Source: Microbacterium testaceum | GTDB lineage: Bacteria; Actinomycetota; Actinomycetes; Actinomycetales; Microbacteriaceae | Length of the DNA: 64,000 nt | Direction of reading: 5' to 3' | Assembly: GCF_020781835.1 (NCBI RefSeq) | Contig: NZ_JAJGNJ010000001.1 | Span: 186,001 to 250,000 of the forward strand | In this document: in pieces, positions 44,916-54,200 of the stretch | Layout: each line of letters opens with the position of its first letter | Numbering within the stretch: position 1 is the stretch's first letter | Position numbers and translations under genes: made by a program | Notes under the pieces: model-generated | The model's input: only the letters and a program-made list of their open reading frames with translations | Told to the model about the DNA's origin: nothing | The model's database searches: none

Positions 44916-45958
44916 GATGCGGTGGTGCTCCCGGCGACGATGGTGGTCTTGCGACGGCGGAACGTGAAGCTGAACAGCAGGGCCACGAGCAGCACGAGGC
45001 CCTTCCCGAAGTCCTGGATGTAGTACGGCAGACCCATCATCGAGAACCCGGTGACCATCACGGCCACCAGGACCGCGCCCAACGCCGTGCCCCACGCGTT
45101 CGGACGCCCGATCCCCAGCACCGAGACGCCCACCAGCGCGACGGCCACGGCGTCCAGCAGCAGGCTGTTGCCGGCCGACACGTCGCCCTGACCGATGCGG
45201 GCCGCGAGCACGAGACCCGCGATCGAGGCCAGGATGCCACAGCCGATGTAGGCCGCGGCCCGGTAGGCGCGGACGCGCACACCGGCGAGCCGCGCCGCCT
45301 CCGGGTTGGAGCCGACGGCGGCGAGCGCGCGCCCCCAGCGGGTGCGGTCGAGGACGAACCAGAGCACGACGGTGAGCCCCAGGAACAGCACCACGGGAAC
45401 CGAGACCGGGCCGATGAACCCGCGGTCGAACCACAGGAAGTCCGGTGTGAAGCGGCCGGGTGCCGTGGTGCCGTCGGCGAGGGTCATCTGCGACGAGATG
45501 GACTTCCCGTCGACGATGATGAGCTTCAGCCCCACGACCGTGAACATCGTGGCCAGCGTCGCGAGCAGGTCGGGGATGCGCGCGAAGACGATGAGCGCGG
45601 CGTTGATGGCGCCGATGAGTGCGCCCGAGAGCAGGACGACGCCGACGGCGATGCCGCCGACCTGGTTCGCGATCACCATGGTCCACGCCGCGATCGACAC
45701 CGCGAATCCGGCGTTCGCTCCCACGGAGAGGTCGAGGCCGCCCACGGTCATCGCGAGAGTCACCCCGAGACCGGCGATGCCGATCGGAGCGATGTACTTC
45801 AGCATCCCGACGAGGTTCTCGCCACTGGCGAACGCCGGCTGAGTCACGGCGAAGAAGACGATGAGCAGCACGGTGACGGCGACGAAGCCCCACTTCGCGA
45901 CGGCATCCACGATCCGGGAGCCGACGCCGGGGCGTGCGGGCGCGGAGACGGAGGTCAT
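44912..45958 (-). CDS. Sugar-type ABC permease, probable methylthioribose importer
   Basis: 348 residues with about ten hydrophobic segments, of the RbsC/BPD_transp_2 family. The GLDLSVGAN motif after the third segment and GSNPEAARLAGVRVRAYR (ATPase-contact loop) are typical of ribose-type permeases. ATGA-type overlaps join it to the ATPase and to mtnK. Substrate inferred from the kinase it is coupled to, not from the permease itself. Confidence 0.88.
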   Translation of the reverse strand: MTSVSAPARPGVGSRIVDAVAKWGFVAVTVLLIVFFAVTQPAFASGENLVGMLKYIAPIGIAGLGVTLAMTVGGLDLSVGANAGFAVSIAAWTMVIANQVGGIAVGVVLLSGALIGAINAALIVFARIPDLLATLATMFTVVGLKLIIVDGKSISSQMTLADGTTAPGRFTPDFLWFDRGFIGPVSVPVVLFLGLTVVLWFVLDRTRWGRALAAVGSNPEAARLAGVRVRAYRAAAYIGCGILASIAGLVLAARIGQGDVSAGNSLLLDAVAVALVGVSVLGIGRPNAWGTALGAVLVAVMVTGFSMMGLPYYIQDFGKGLVLLVALLFSFTFRRRKTTIVAGSTTAS

Positions 45959-47514
45959 GCGGTTTCCTTCCGGTGGCCGGGGTCGTCCAGCAGGGCGGCG
46001 ACGATGCGCGCGCGGTCGAGCACGCCGGCGGGGGTGTCCAGGACGATGCGCCCCGAGACGAGGACGACGATGCGGTCGGCGACGTCGAGGATCTCGTCGA
46101 CGTCGCTGGAGAGCACGAGCACCGCGGCCCCCTCTGCCGCGCGCTCGCGGGCGGCGTCCCCGATGCGGCGGCGCGCACCGATGTCGACGCCGCGGAACGG
46201 TTCGTCGAGCACGGCCAGGCGCGGTCCGGTGCGCAGCCAGCGTCCCACCACGACCTTCTGCTGATTTCCACCGGACAGGTCGTCGACGCGAGTGTCGGCC
46301 GAGGGCGCCACGACGCCGTAGGCGTCGATCACCTCATCGGCGGCGGCGCGCTCGCGGGCCGGGGAGACGACGCCCCACCGCGAGATCTGCCGCAGGACCG
46401 GCAGGCCCACCGTGCGACCGATCGACCAGCCGGGCTGGATCCCCTGGCGCTGACGGTCCTCGGGAACGAGGACGACCCCGGCCGCCTTTGCCACCGCGGG
46501 CGATGCGGGCCGGTAGGGCGCACCGTCGAGCCGGAGTCGGGCGGTTCCGGCGGGACGGACCCCCGCGAGGAGTTCGGCGAGCTCGGTCTTGCCGGCGCCG
46601 AGCAGACCCAGGATGCCGGTCACCTGCCCCGCGGCCACCTCGAGGCTCAGCGGCTCGCTCCCGGGCAGCAGCACGGCGCCGTCGACCGACAGCACCTCCG
46701 CACCCGCGGGCAGCGGCTCGACGATGTGCTGCTGCAGCTCGGTGGGGATGCCCAGCATCGCCTCCAGGGCGGCGCCCCAGTCGAACGGACGACCGGCGTC
46801 GAGCTCGAGGCGACCATCGCGAAGGACGACGATGCGGTCGGCGAGCCGCTCGATCTCGCCGAACCGGTGGCTGACGAACAGGATCGACAGGCCCTCGTCG
46901 CGCAGCACGCGCAGCACGGCGAAGAGGCGATCGGCCTCCGCCGCCGTGAGCGCCGACGTGGGCTCGTCCAGGATCAGCAGGCGGGGGGTCGAGCGCAGGG
47001 CCCTGGCCAGCACGAGCAGCTGGGCGTCGGAGGTGCCCAGCCGCGCGGCATCCGCTCTCAGGACCTCGTCGGACCACGACAATCCGAGGCGCTCGAGGGC
47101 CGCCCGCGCCACGCGCTCGGACGCGGCGCGGCGGACGAGGCGGTGGCCGCCGGCGGCGAGGTCGGTGAGGGCGAGGTTGTCGGCGACGCTCAGGCCCGGG
47201 ACGATCCCGTCGGCGATCCGCTGGTGCACCGTCTCGATGCCGGCGCGGCGGGCGCGGGCGGGAGAGGTGAGGCGCAGGTCGTCGCCCGCGACCGCGATGT
47301 GCCCGGTGTACCCCGCGTTGGCCCCCGACATCGCGCCGATGAGTGTCGACTTGCCGGCGCCGTTCGTGCCCAGCAACGCCGTGATGCTGCCCGGGTGCAG
47401 GTCGAGCGAGACGTCGCGGAGGACCTGGTTGGTGCCGAAACGCACGCCGACGCCGCTCAGGCGGACGACGGGGACGTCGTCCGCCGGAGCGGCGTGCGAG
47501 AGCGGTGAGGTCAT
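45955..47514 (-). CDS. Sugar-type ABC ATPase (two domains), probable methylthioribose importer
   Basis: 519 residues with two ABC domains, as in RbsA. Domain 1 (about 15-245): Walker A GTNGAGKST, Walker B RLLILDEPTSAL. Domain 2 (about 265-515): degenerate Walker A GLLGAGKTE, signature LSGGNQQKVVVGRWL, Walker B LAVLDEPFRGVD. It overlaps the binding-protein gene upstream and the permease downstream by 4 bp each. Substrate inferred from the operon. Confidence 0.9.
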   Translation of the reverse strand: MTSPLSHAAPADDVPVVRLSGVGVRFGTNQVLRDVSLDLHPGSITALLGTNGAGKSTLIGAMSGANAGYTGHIAVAGDDLRLTSPARARRAGIETVHQRIADGIVPGLSVADNLALTDLAAGGHRLVRRAASERVARAALERLGLSWSDEVLRADAARLGTSDAQLLVLARALRSTPRLLILDEPTSALTAAEADRLFAVLRVLRDEGLSILFVSHRFGEIERLADRIVVLRDGRLELDAGRPFDWGAALEAMLGIPTELQQHIVEPLPAGAEVLSVDGAVLLPGSEPLSLEVAAGQVTGILGLLGAGKTELAELLAGVRPAGTARLRLDGAPYRPASPAVAKAAGVVLVPEDRQRQGIQPGWSIGRTVGLPVLRQISRWGVVSPARERAAADEVIDAYGVVAPSADTRVDDLSGGNQQKVVVGRWLRTGPRLAVLDEPFRGVDIGARRRIGDAARERAAEGAAVLVLSSDVDEILDVADRIVVLVSGRIVLDTPAGVLDRARIVAALLDDPGHRKETA

Positions 47515-48605
47515 CCGGAGACGGCGGGCAGCCAGTCGGCGATCACGGTGTCGTCCAGCAGCAGCGACGGCTCGGCCTCACGCAGCTGCGACACGTTGGT
47601 GATGCCCTTCTCGATCAGGAAGTCGCGGGTGATCGTGACCGCCGGGAACTGCACCGCATCCTCGGTGAGCTCCCCGGCGAGCTTCAGGGCGAGCGCGCGC
47701 ACGACGCCGGCGCCCACGGCCGACGGATCGGTCGCGCTGGTGGCCACCCACGGGCTGCCGTCGGCGATCATGACCTCGATGTCGGCGTTGGAGATGTCGA
47801 TGCCGTAGACCTTGACCTCGTCCTGCAGGTTGTTCTGCACGACGGCCTGGACGACGCCCTTCGTGATCTCGTCGTACGGGGCGAAGATCGCCTGCACCCC
47901 CGGGTTCGCCTTGAGCGCGGCGTCCACGAGCGGGATGTTGTCGGTCGCGGTGGACTCGGTCACCTTGCCGGTGAAGAAGAGCTCGTCGAGACCGTTCTCG
48001 GCGACGACCTCGTCCCAGACCTTCTTGCGGCGGTCCAGCGGAGCGTAGCCCTCGGCGCTGACCAGTCCGACCTTCGCGCCCTGCCCGTTGTCGGCCACGA
48101 GCTGGTCGAGCACACCCTGCGCCATCGACGCATCCGACTGCGAAGTCACGACGACACCGTCGGTGTTCTCCAGCGCCAGGTCGTACACGACGACCGGGAT
48201 GCCGGCATCCACCGCTTCGCGCACACGCGGCTCGATCGTGTCCGTCTGACCGTGGTCGACGATGATCGCATCGGGGGCCGCGGCGATCGCCTGCTCGAGG
48301 TCCGAGGCCTGCTTCGCGTTGTCGTTGCGAGCGTCGTAGACCGTGAGGTCGATGTTGATCGCGGCGGCCTGGGCCTTGGCGCCCGCGGTCCACGCGGTGA
48401 AGTAGTCGCCGGCACCCGACTGCTGCACGAGCGCGACCTTGAGCGGTTCGCCGTCGAACGGGGCGGGAAGGTTCTCGGCCTTCTGCACGGGGGCTGCGGA
48501 GGCGGCCGGGGCAGCGGTGTTCTGCTGCGCGCAGCCGGTGAGGGCGAGGGCGGCGATGCCGACGGTGGCGACGACGGCGGCCCAGCGGTGGGAGCGAACG
48601 GACAC
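47511..48605 (-). CDS. Sugar-binding lipoprotein, probable methylthioribose-binding protein
   Basis: 364 residues from GTG 48605. A lipoprotein signal with lipobox LTGC (Cys25) is followed by an Ala/Pro linker and a peripla_BP_4 fold (about 50-350; KVALVQQSGAGDYFTAWTAG, DAIIVDHGQTDTIEPRVREA, VYGIDISNADIEVM). First gene of the importer-mtnK operon, divergent from mtnD. Ribose-type family, but context points to methylthioribose. An inverted repeat lies 80 bp upstream. Confidence 0.88.
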   Translation of the reverse strand: MSVRSHRWAAVVATVGIAALALTGCAQQNTAAPAASAAPVQKAENLPAPFDGEPLKVALVQQSGAGDYFTAWTAGAKAQAAAINIDLTVYDARNDNAKQASDLEQAIAAAPDAIIVDHGQTDTIEPRVREAVDAGIPVVVYDLALENTDGVVVTSQSDASMAQGVLDQLVADNGQGAKVGLVSAEGYAPLDRRKKVWDEVVAENGLDELFFTGKVTESTATDNIPLVDAALKANPGVQAIFAPYDEITKGVVQAVVQNNLQDEVKVYGIDISNADIEVMIADGSPWVATSATDPSAVGAGVVRALALKLAGELTEDAVQFPAVTITRDFLIEKGITNVSQLREAEPSLLLDDTVIADWLPAVSG

Positions 48606-48684
48606 GGGGTTCCCCTTCGGAAGAGGTCGGGTGCAAAGGGCCGCGGCGGATGCTGTGGTGCGGCGGCCGTCGAGCAGTCAAGCA

Positions 48685-48735
48685 GTGGTGCCCCGCGCCG
48701 ACGGATCGAGGTTGCGCTTTGTTACGGGGCACCAC
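48685..48735. promoter_or_regulatory. 11-bp inverted repeat in the divergent importer/mtnD promoter region
   Basis: GTGGTGCCCCG (48685-48695) and CGGGGCACCAC (48725-48735) are perfect complements, 29 bp apart. The element is almost centred in the 207-bp gap: about 78 bp to the mtnD start and 80 bp to the binding-protein start. It may be a shared operator or a hairpin in a leader; no SAM riboswitch core was recognised. Confidence 0.6.
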
Positions 48736-48812
48736 GTCGAGAACGCCCACGAGGACCGGGGCGGGCGAGACAATCGGATCGTCCCGACCGCATTCGTCCG
48801 AGAGGAGGAGCC

Positions 48813-49394
48813 GTGACGCTCCTGACCGTCTGGAAAGAGACCGACCCGAGCACGCCCGTGCTCGAGACCACCGACGAGGCTGAGATCCGCGCGGCCCTCG
48901 CCGAGCTCGGCGCCCGCTTCTCCCGCTGGGAGGTCAAGGACGTGCCCGCCGGCGCGTCGCAGGACGAGGTGCTCGCGCTGTATTCGGCCGAGATCGACGA
49001 GGTCAAGGAACGCGAGGGGTACACGCTCGTCGACGTGGTCGCACTCGACCCCGCGCAGGCCGACTACGACGACCTGAAGACGCCGTTCCGCCAGAAGTTC
49101 CTGTCCGAGCACAAGCACGACGACGACGAGGACCGCTACTTCGCCCAGGGCGCCGGCGTGTTCTACCTGCACGCGAACGACAAGGTGCACGCGGTGTACT
49201 GCGAGGCGGGAGACCTCATCTCGGTGCCCGCCAACACCACGCACTGGTTCGACATGGGCACCGCCCCGCACTACGTGAGCGTGCGCTTCTTCCACGACGA
49301 CGACGGCTGGGTCGGCCACTTCACGGGCAGCCCGATCGCCGAGTCGTTCGCGACGTTCGACGAGCTGCACGCGCGCCGGGCTCAGCTGGTCTGA
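48813..49394 (+). CDS. mtnD: Acireductone dioxygenase
   Basis: 193 residues from GTG 48813, with an excellent GAGGAGGAG upstream. A cupin metalloenzyme: the metal-site motif EHKHDDDEDRYFAQGAGVFYL supplies two His and Glu (given here in the family form EHxHxxDExR), and the fourth ligand is the His in PANTTHWFDMG. With Fe it yields 2-oxo-4-methylthiobutanoate and formate, the last step before transamination to methionine. It completes the pathway begun by mtnK, A, B and C nearby. Confidence 0.94.
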   Translation: MTLLTVWKETDPSTPVLETTDEAEIRAALAELGARFSRWEVKDVPAGASQDEVLALYSAEIDEVKEREGYTLVDVVALDPAQADYDDLKTPFRQKFLSEHKHDDDEDRYFAQGAGVFYLHANDKVHAVYCEAGDLISVPANTTHWFDMGTAPHYVSVRFFHDDDGWVGHFTGSPIAESFATFDELHARRAQLV

Positions 49395-49414
49395 CGCCGG
49401 CAGCGCCCGGGTTC

Positions 49415-49476
49415 GGGGCGCGATCCTTCGTCCGGGGTGCGATCCCACCGCGCCCGGCGGAGGATCGCGCCCCGGA
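49415..49476. terminator. Terminator with two competing 5' arms after mtnD
   Basis: GGGGCGCGATCCT (49415-49427) pairs perfectly with AGGATCGCGCCCC (49461-49473). A second upstream arm, 49431-49445, pairs with 49462-49476 over 15 positions with one G-U. CCTGTTTC follows. It sits between convergent mtnD and the arabinofuranosidase gene. Confidence 0.7.
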
Positions 49477-49482
49477 CCTGTT

Positions 49483-51000
49483 TCAGCCGACGCGCCGCAG
49501 CGCGAGCGCCGCCCAGGCGATCGGCGGCAGGGTCGCGTGCAGGACACCGTCCTCGATGCGCACTCCCTCGAGCGGGCGGGTCCGCACGCGATCGGGGTGC
49601 TCGAGGGTGTTGCGCGCGTACGGGTCGCCGTCGTGCAGGAGGTGCGTCTCGACGAGCTCCACCGCGCCGAGGCCGCTGACGTCGACCGCGACCTCGATCG
49701 GCTCCACCCGCCCGCGGTGCACCAGGAACAGCGCGGCGGCGCCCGTCTCGGCGTCGTGGGTGGCGACGGCATCCACCGCCGGGACCGCCCCGTACTTCGC
49801 CGTGTCGATCGCGCCGGCCTCGACCTGCACGCGCAGGGCCTCGCCCCGGGCGAGACGGGACGTGATCGAGAACGGGTAGAACGTCGTCTGACGCCACGAC
49901 GGGCCGCCGGGCTCGGTCATGATCGGCGCGATCACGTTGACGAGCTGGGCCAGAGAGGCGGATGCCACGCGGTCGGCGTGCTTGAGCAGCGAGATCAGGA
50001 GGCTGCCGAAGACCACGGCATCCACCGCCGAGTAGACGTCCTCCAGCAGGCGCGGGGCGACGGGCCAGTCGTCGATCGCCGTGGGCTTCTCCGATGCCAC
50101 ACGGTCCATGTACCAGACGTTCCACTCGTCGAACGAGATGTCGATCCTCTTGCTGCTGCCGCGCACCGCGCCGACGTGGTCGGCGGTCGCGACCACGGTG
50201 TCGATGAAGTGGTCGGTGTCGACCGAGGACGCCAGGAACGAATCGATGTCGCCGTCGTGCTCCTGGTAGTAGGCGTGGCACGAGATCATGTCGACGTCGT
50301 CGTACGCGTGCGTGAGCACGATGCGCTCCCATTCGCCGAACGTGGGCATCTGCGCGCCCGAGGACCCGCACACGACGAGCTCGATCGTCGGGTCGAGCTG
50401 TCGCATCCCCTTCGCCGTCCGCGCGGCGAGCGTGCCGTAGTCGTCGGCGGAGCGGTGGCCGAGCTGCCACGGTCCGTCCATCTCGTTGCCCAGGCACCAC
50501 ACGCGCACGTCGAACGGCGCCTCGCGGCCGTTGTCGATGCGCCGTTGCGACAGGGTCGTGCCGCGGGGGATATTGCTGTACTCGAGGAGGTCGATCGCCT
50601 CGAGGGTTCCGCGCGTGCCGAGGTTCACCGCGAGCATCAGCTCACTGCCGGCCTTGTCGAGCCAGTCGACGAACTCGTGCAGACCCACCTCGTTCGTCTC
50701 GGTGGAGTGCCACGCGAGGTCGAGGCGGCGCGGGCGTTGGTCGCGCGGCCCGACGCTGTCCTCCCAGCGGAACCCCGAGACGAAGTTGCCGCCGGGGTAG
50801 CGGATCATCGAGACGCCGAGCTCGCGCACGAGCTCGAGCACGTCCGTGCGGAACCCCTGCTCGTCGGCCTCGGGGTGCGAGGGTTCGTAGATGCCGTCGT
50901 AGACGTGGCGTCCGAGGTGCTCGACGAAGCCGCCGAAGAGGCGGCGCCGTACGGCCCCGATGGGGAAGCGGGCGTCGACGGTCAAACGGGCGGTGGTCAT
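49483..51000 (-). CDS. abfA: Alpha-L-arabinofuranosidase, GH51
   Basis: 505 residues. No signal peptide, so it acts on imported arabino-oligosaccharides. The acid/base Glu is in VWCLGNEMDGPW and the nucleophile Glu in SFDEWNVWYMD, the classic GH51 pair. FGGFVEHLGRHVYDGIYEP at the N-terminus and a beta-sandwich C-terminal domain (about 390-505) fit. The ATG at 51000 has GGAGGAG upstream. A LacI-type palindrome 50 bp upstream suggests sugar-dependent repression. No transporter or other arabinan gene is adjacent. Confidence 0.93.
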   Translation of the reverse strand: MTTARLTVDARFPIGAVRRRLFGGFVEHLGRHVYDGIYEPSHPEADEQGFRTDVLELVRELGVSMIRYPGGNFVSGFRWEDSVGPRDQRPRRLDLAWHSTETNEVGLHEFVDWLDKAGSELMLAVNLGTRGTLEAIDLLEYSNIPRGTTLSQRRIDNGREAPFDVRVWCLGNEMDGPWQLGHRSADDYGTLAARTAKGMRQLDPTIELVVCGSSGAQMPTFGEWERIVLTHAYDDVDMISCHAYYQEHDGDIDSFLASSVDTDHFIDTVVATADHVGAVRGSSKRIDISFDEWNVWYMDRVASEKPTAIDDWPVAPRLLEDVYSAVDAVVFGSLLISLLKHADRVASASLAQLVNVIAPIMTEPGGPSWRQTTFYPFSITSRLARGEALRVQVEAGAIDTAKYGAVPAVDAVATHDAETGAAALFLVHRGRVEPIEVAVDVSGLGAVELVETHLLHDGDPYARNTLEHPDRVRTRPLEGVRIEDGVLHATLPPIAWAALALRRVG

Positions 51001-51049
51001 CGTTGCTCCTCCGGTCGTTCTCGACGGTACCCGCGGCGGCGCCCGCGGT

Positions 51050-51066
51050 AAAACGTTTTCGAAACG
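51050..51066. promoter_or_regulatory. LacI-type operator upstream of abfA
   Basis: The palindrome AAAACGTTTT (51050-51059) overlaps a second near-palindrome CGTTTTCGAAACG (51054-51066). Central CG and A/T-rich flanks are typical of LacI-family sites. No LacI gene is adjacent. Confidence 0.7.
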
Positions 51067-51103
51067 GACGGGGCTCGCGTGCCGCGCCGAACGCACACGA
51101 TCG

Positions 51104-51210
51104 GGTCGAGCGCATACGCAACGGACGCTCGGAACGTGTGCGCTCGACCGGAACGTGTGCGCTCGACCGGAACGCGCTCGACCGGAACGTGTGCGCTCGA
51201 CCGGAACGCG
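51104..51210. repeat. 19-bp tandem repeats between putA-like and abfA genes
   Basis: GGAACGTGTGCGCTCGACC occurs at 51131-51149, 51150-51168 and 51184-51202; a 15-bp version lacking four bases sits at 51169-51183, and a partial unit at 51203-51210. An inverted, diverged partner GGTCGAGCGCATACG lies at 51104-51118. The array is intergenic, ending 13 bp before the putA-like stop codon. Confidence 0.85.
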
Positions 51211-51222
51211 GACGGCGGCGCG

Positions 51223-54200
51223 TCAGATGACCTCGGCGCTCCAGGCATCGGGGCGGCCGAAACGGAACGCCTCGATGGACACCGCCTGCTCGCGCAGGAA
51301 CGGCAGCAGCTCGATGCGACCCGCCGTCGTGACCTCGCCCGCGTACACGGTGAGCGCGGGATCGCCTCCGATCGTCTCGGCCAGCGCCGCACGCAGGGTC
51401 TCGACCGACGCCGACGTGCCGACCAGGCGCACGCGCGAGGCGCGGGGTCCGGCGGGCGCGACATCGACGGGGACGCCCTCGGCGTCCCTCTCGGCATCCG
51501 GCATCCCACCGGCCATCCGCTGCAGCCACTCGGCATCCGTCTCGACCGAGACGGGCACGCCGCTCTCGCCGAGGAGGTGCCGGACGTCGGCGGGAAGCCC
51601 CACGGGGGTGCTCAGGCCGAAACGCGAACCGGACCGAACCGCCGCGACGAGAACGCGGAGCACCGCCTGCCACGGGGCGTCACCGGTGGCGCGCACGGCC
51701 ACGTCGACGGGGCGATACCGCAGCAGGTTGCGTTCGAGGCCGAGGCGCGAGGCGTCCTTCACCCGCCCGAACTCGCGGTCCCACGCGACGGCGTCCGACA
51801 GCGCCCCGCGTCGCAGCCACTCGAACGCGGCGTAGTCGAGCGTCGGCTGGGCCGCCTCGATCAGCGTCGAGATACGCGTGTCGAGGCCCCGCAGGTGCAG
51901 CGTCGACGACGCGGGACCGCCCGACGACGGCCGCCACGATCCGAGCGCCACGAGACGGTTGGGGCCGCCCGACATCGCACCGGGTCCGATGCCCGCAGCA
52001 CCCCAGCCACCGAGCGGCTCGCGCTGGACGACCGCGCCCGTGGTCGAGCGGTTCACCCGCAGCACGGCTGCCTCGACCGTGTCGAGCCACAGGTCGAGCT
52101 CGGCGGCGTCGCGGGTGTGCAGCCCCGCGACGAAGCCCGAGCCGACGAGGTTCTGCAACTCGATCGCCCGCGACAGGGTCGGAGCGTGCAGGATGCCGAG
52201 CACCGGTGCCGCGACGGCGGTGCGGGTGAGGTGCGACCCGGCGTGCACGCCCGTGCGCACGCCCGGCGTCCAGAAGCGGCCCGCCGTCTCGGGTCCGAGG
52301 TCGAGTTCGCGCGGCTCGACGAGCCAGCGCTCCCCGTCGGCGAGGACGGTCAGCGCGCGGCGCACGTCGCCGGTCGGCTCCTCGACGAGTGGGCCGATGT
52401 CGGACAGCGGGTCGTCGGCCGGTCCGACCCGCAGCGACTCCACGGCATCCTTCACCTGTGCCAGGAACCGCGGCGAGCGTCCCGCAGCGCCGACGAGGAT
52501 CACGAGCGACGACGCGGTCGCGGCCTGACCCGCGCGCGCGAAGGCGCCCTCGACGATGTCGGCGACCGCGCGATCGAGGTCGGCCGACGGCGTCACGATC
52601 ACCGCGTTGCGGCCGGCCGTCAGCGCCTGCATCGGCAGGTCGGGACGCCAGGCGACGAAACGCTCGGCGGTCGCCCGTGCACCCGACAACAGAACGCGGT
52701 CGACACCCGGGTGGACGATGAGGGCGCGACCGGAGGCGTCCTCATTGAGGTCGACGTAGGCGAGCACATCTCGCGGCACCCCTGCCGCCCACAGGGCCTC
52801 GGCCACGACCGCCCCGGCGCGACGGGCCCGGGGCGACGGCGTCAGCACCACGCCGGAGCCCGCGGCGAGCGCGGCGAGCGTCTCGGCCGCGCACAGACCC
52901 ACCGAGGAGTTCCAGCGGGGGGCGACGACGGTGACCCGATCCGGCACGAACACGGCACCGGCGACCCGGTCGAGCTCCTTCGCGGTGGCCGCGTAGTAGG
53001 CCGCGGCGTCGACGGCGGTGTCCACCTCGGCGTCCGCCTCGGTCAAGAGCGCTCCGCCTTCCGAGGCGAGCACCTCGACGAGTTCCGCCCGCCGTTCGGC
53101 GAGAGCGCGGGATGCCGTCTCGATCACGGCGGCGCGGTCGATCGCTGCCCGCCCTCCCCACTCGTCCGCGGCCTCGCGCACCCGGGCGATCACCGCGTCC
53201 AAGCCCGCCTCGTCGTCGACGCGGCCCGCGGCGGCCGTGGCATCCCCGGCCGTGGAGCCCGAGACGGCGGCGAGCACGTCGTGCGCCCAGGCGCGGTCCT
53301 CGGGCACGCTCGGATCGGTGGCGGCGGTGTTGCGGAAGCCCGGCGCCGCCCCCGCGAGCTCGGTCGTCTCGCGGACCGAGAACACCGCGGTGTCGACGAA
53401 CGCCTGGCCGCCGAAGAGCATCTGCTGCACGTCCGGACCCAGCGCCGAGGTGTCGCCGGGTGCGGCGTCACGGGCGATACCGAGCACCGCTTGCGTGAGC
53501 CCGGGCTCGGCGTCGTCGTCCGCGGCGGGTTCACGCAGGATCGGCGGCCTGGGCGCCACCCGGCGCTGTGGCGCGCGCGGCGGAGCCGGCGTCGCCTCGG
53601 GCGTCGCGAGCGCCGCCGTCACGCGAGCCTCGGTGTCGACGTCGGTCGGTGCCAGGCGCTGCGCGACGCGCGCGGCGAGGGCGGCCACGACCGCGTCGGC
53701 GTCGTCGGGGTGCACCACGGGCGCCGTCACGACGCGCGCCTCTCCCCCGCTCCCGCCGACACCGAGCGGCGTCGCGAGGTCGATGGGCGCGTCGGCGGAC
53801 TCGGCGAGCGTGCGCACGACCGCCGCCCGCACCGGGTCGCCCGTGGCGAACTCGACCCGCAGACCCTCGACGGCACGGCGTCCGAGCGCTTCGCGAACGG
53901 TCGCGACGGTGAGGGCGTCCAGATCGGCGGTCGCGGCGACCGCGGGCGCGGGCCACCCGTGACGCGCGGCGCGCAGCGCATCGTCCGTGAGGGGCACGGA
54001 GTCGTCGAGGCGCACCGCGAGCGGTGCGGCACCGTCGGCGACCCGCACGCGGGCCCACGCGGCCAGTTCCCGCAGGGCGCCCAGCGTCTCGGGCACGGCG
54101 ACGGGCAGCTCGATGCCGACGGGTGCGTTCCGCAGTCGCGACTCCTCGCCGACGCGCGCGAGCACGGCGATCGTCAGGTCGAGGTCGTCGCGCCCCTCGG

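Noticed and set aside
48685..48735. SAM riboswitch upstream of mtnD or the importer
   Set aside because: The inverted repeat has no recognisable SAM-I, SAM-II or SAM-IV core, and the element is symmetric for both genes, which fits an operator better.
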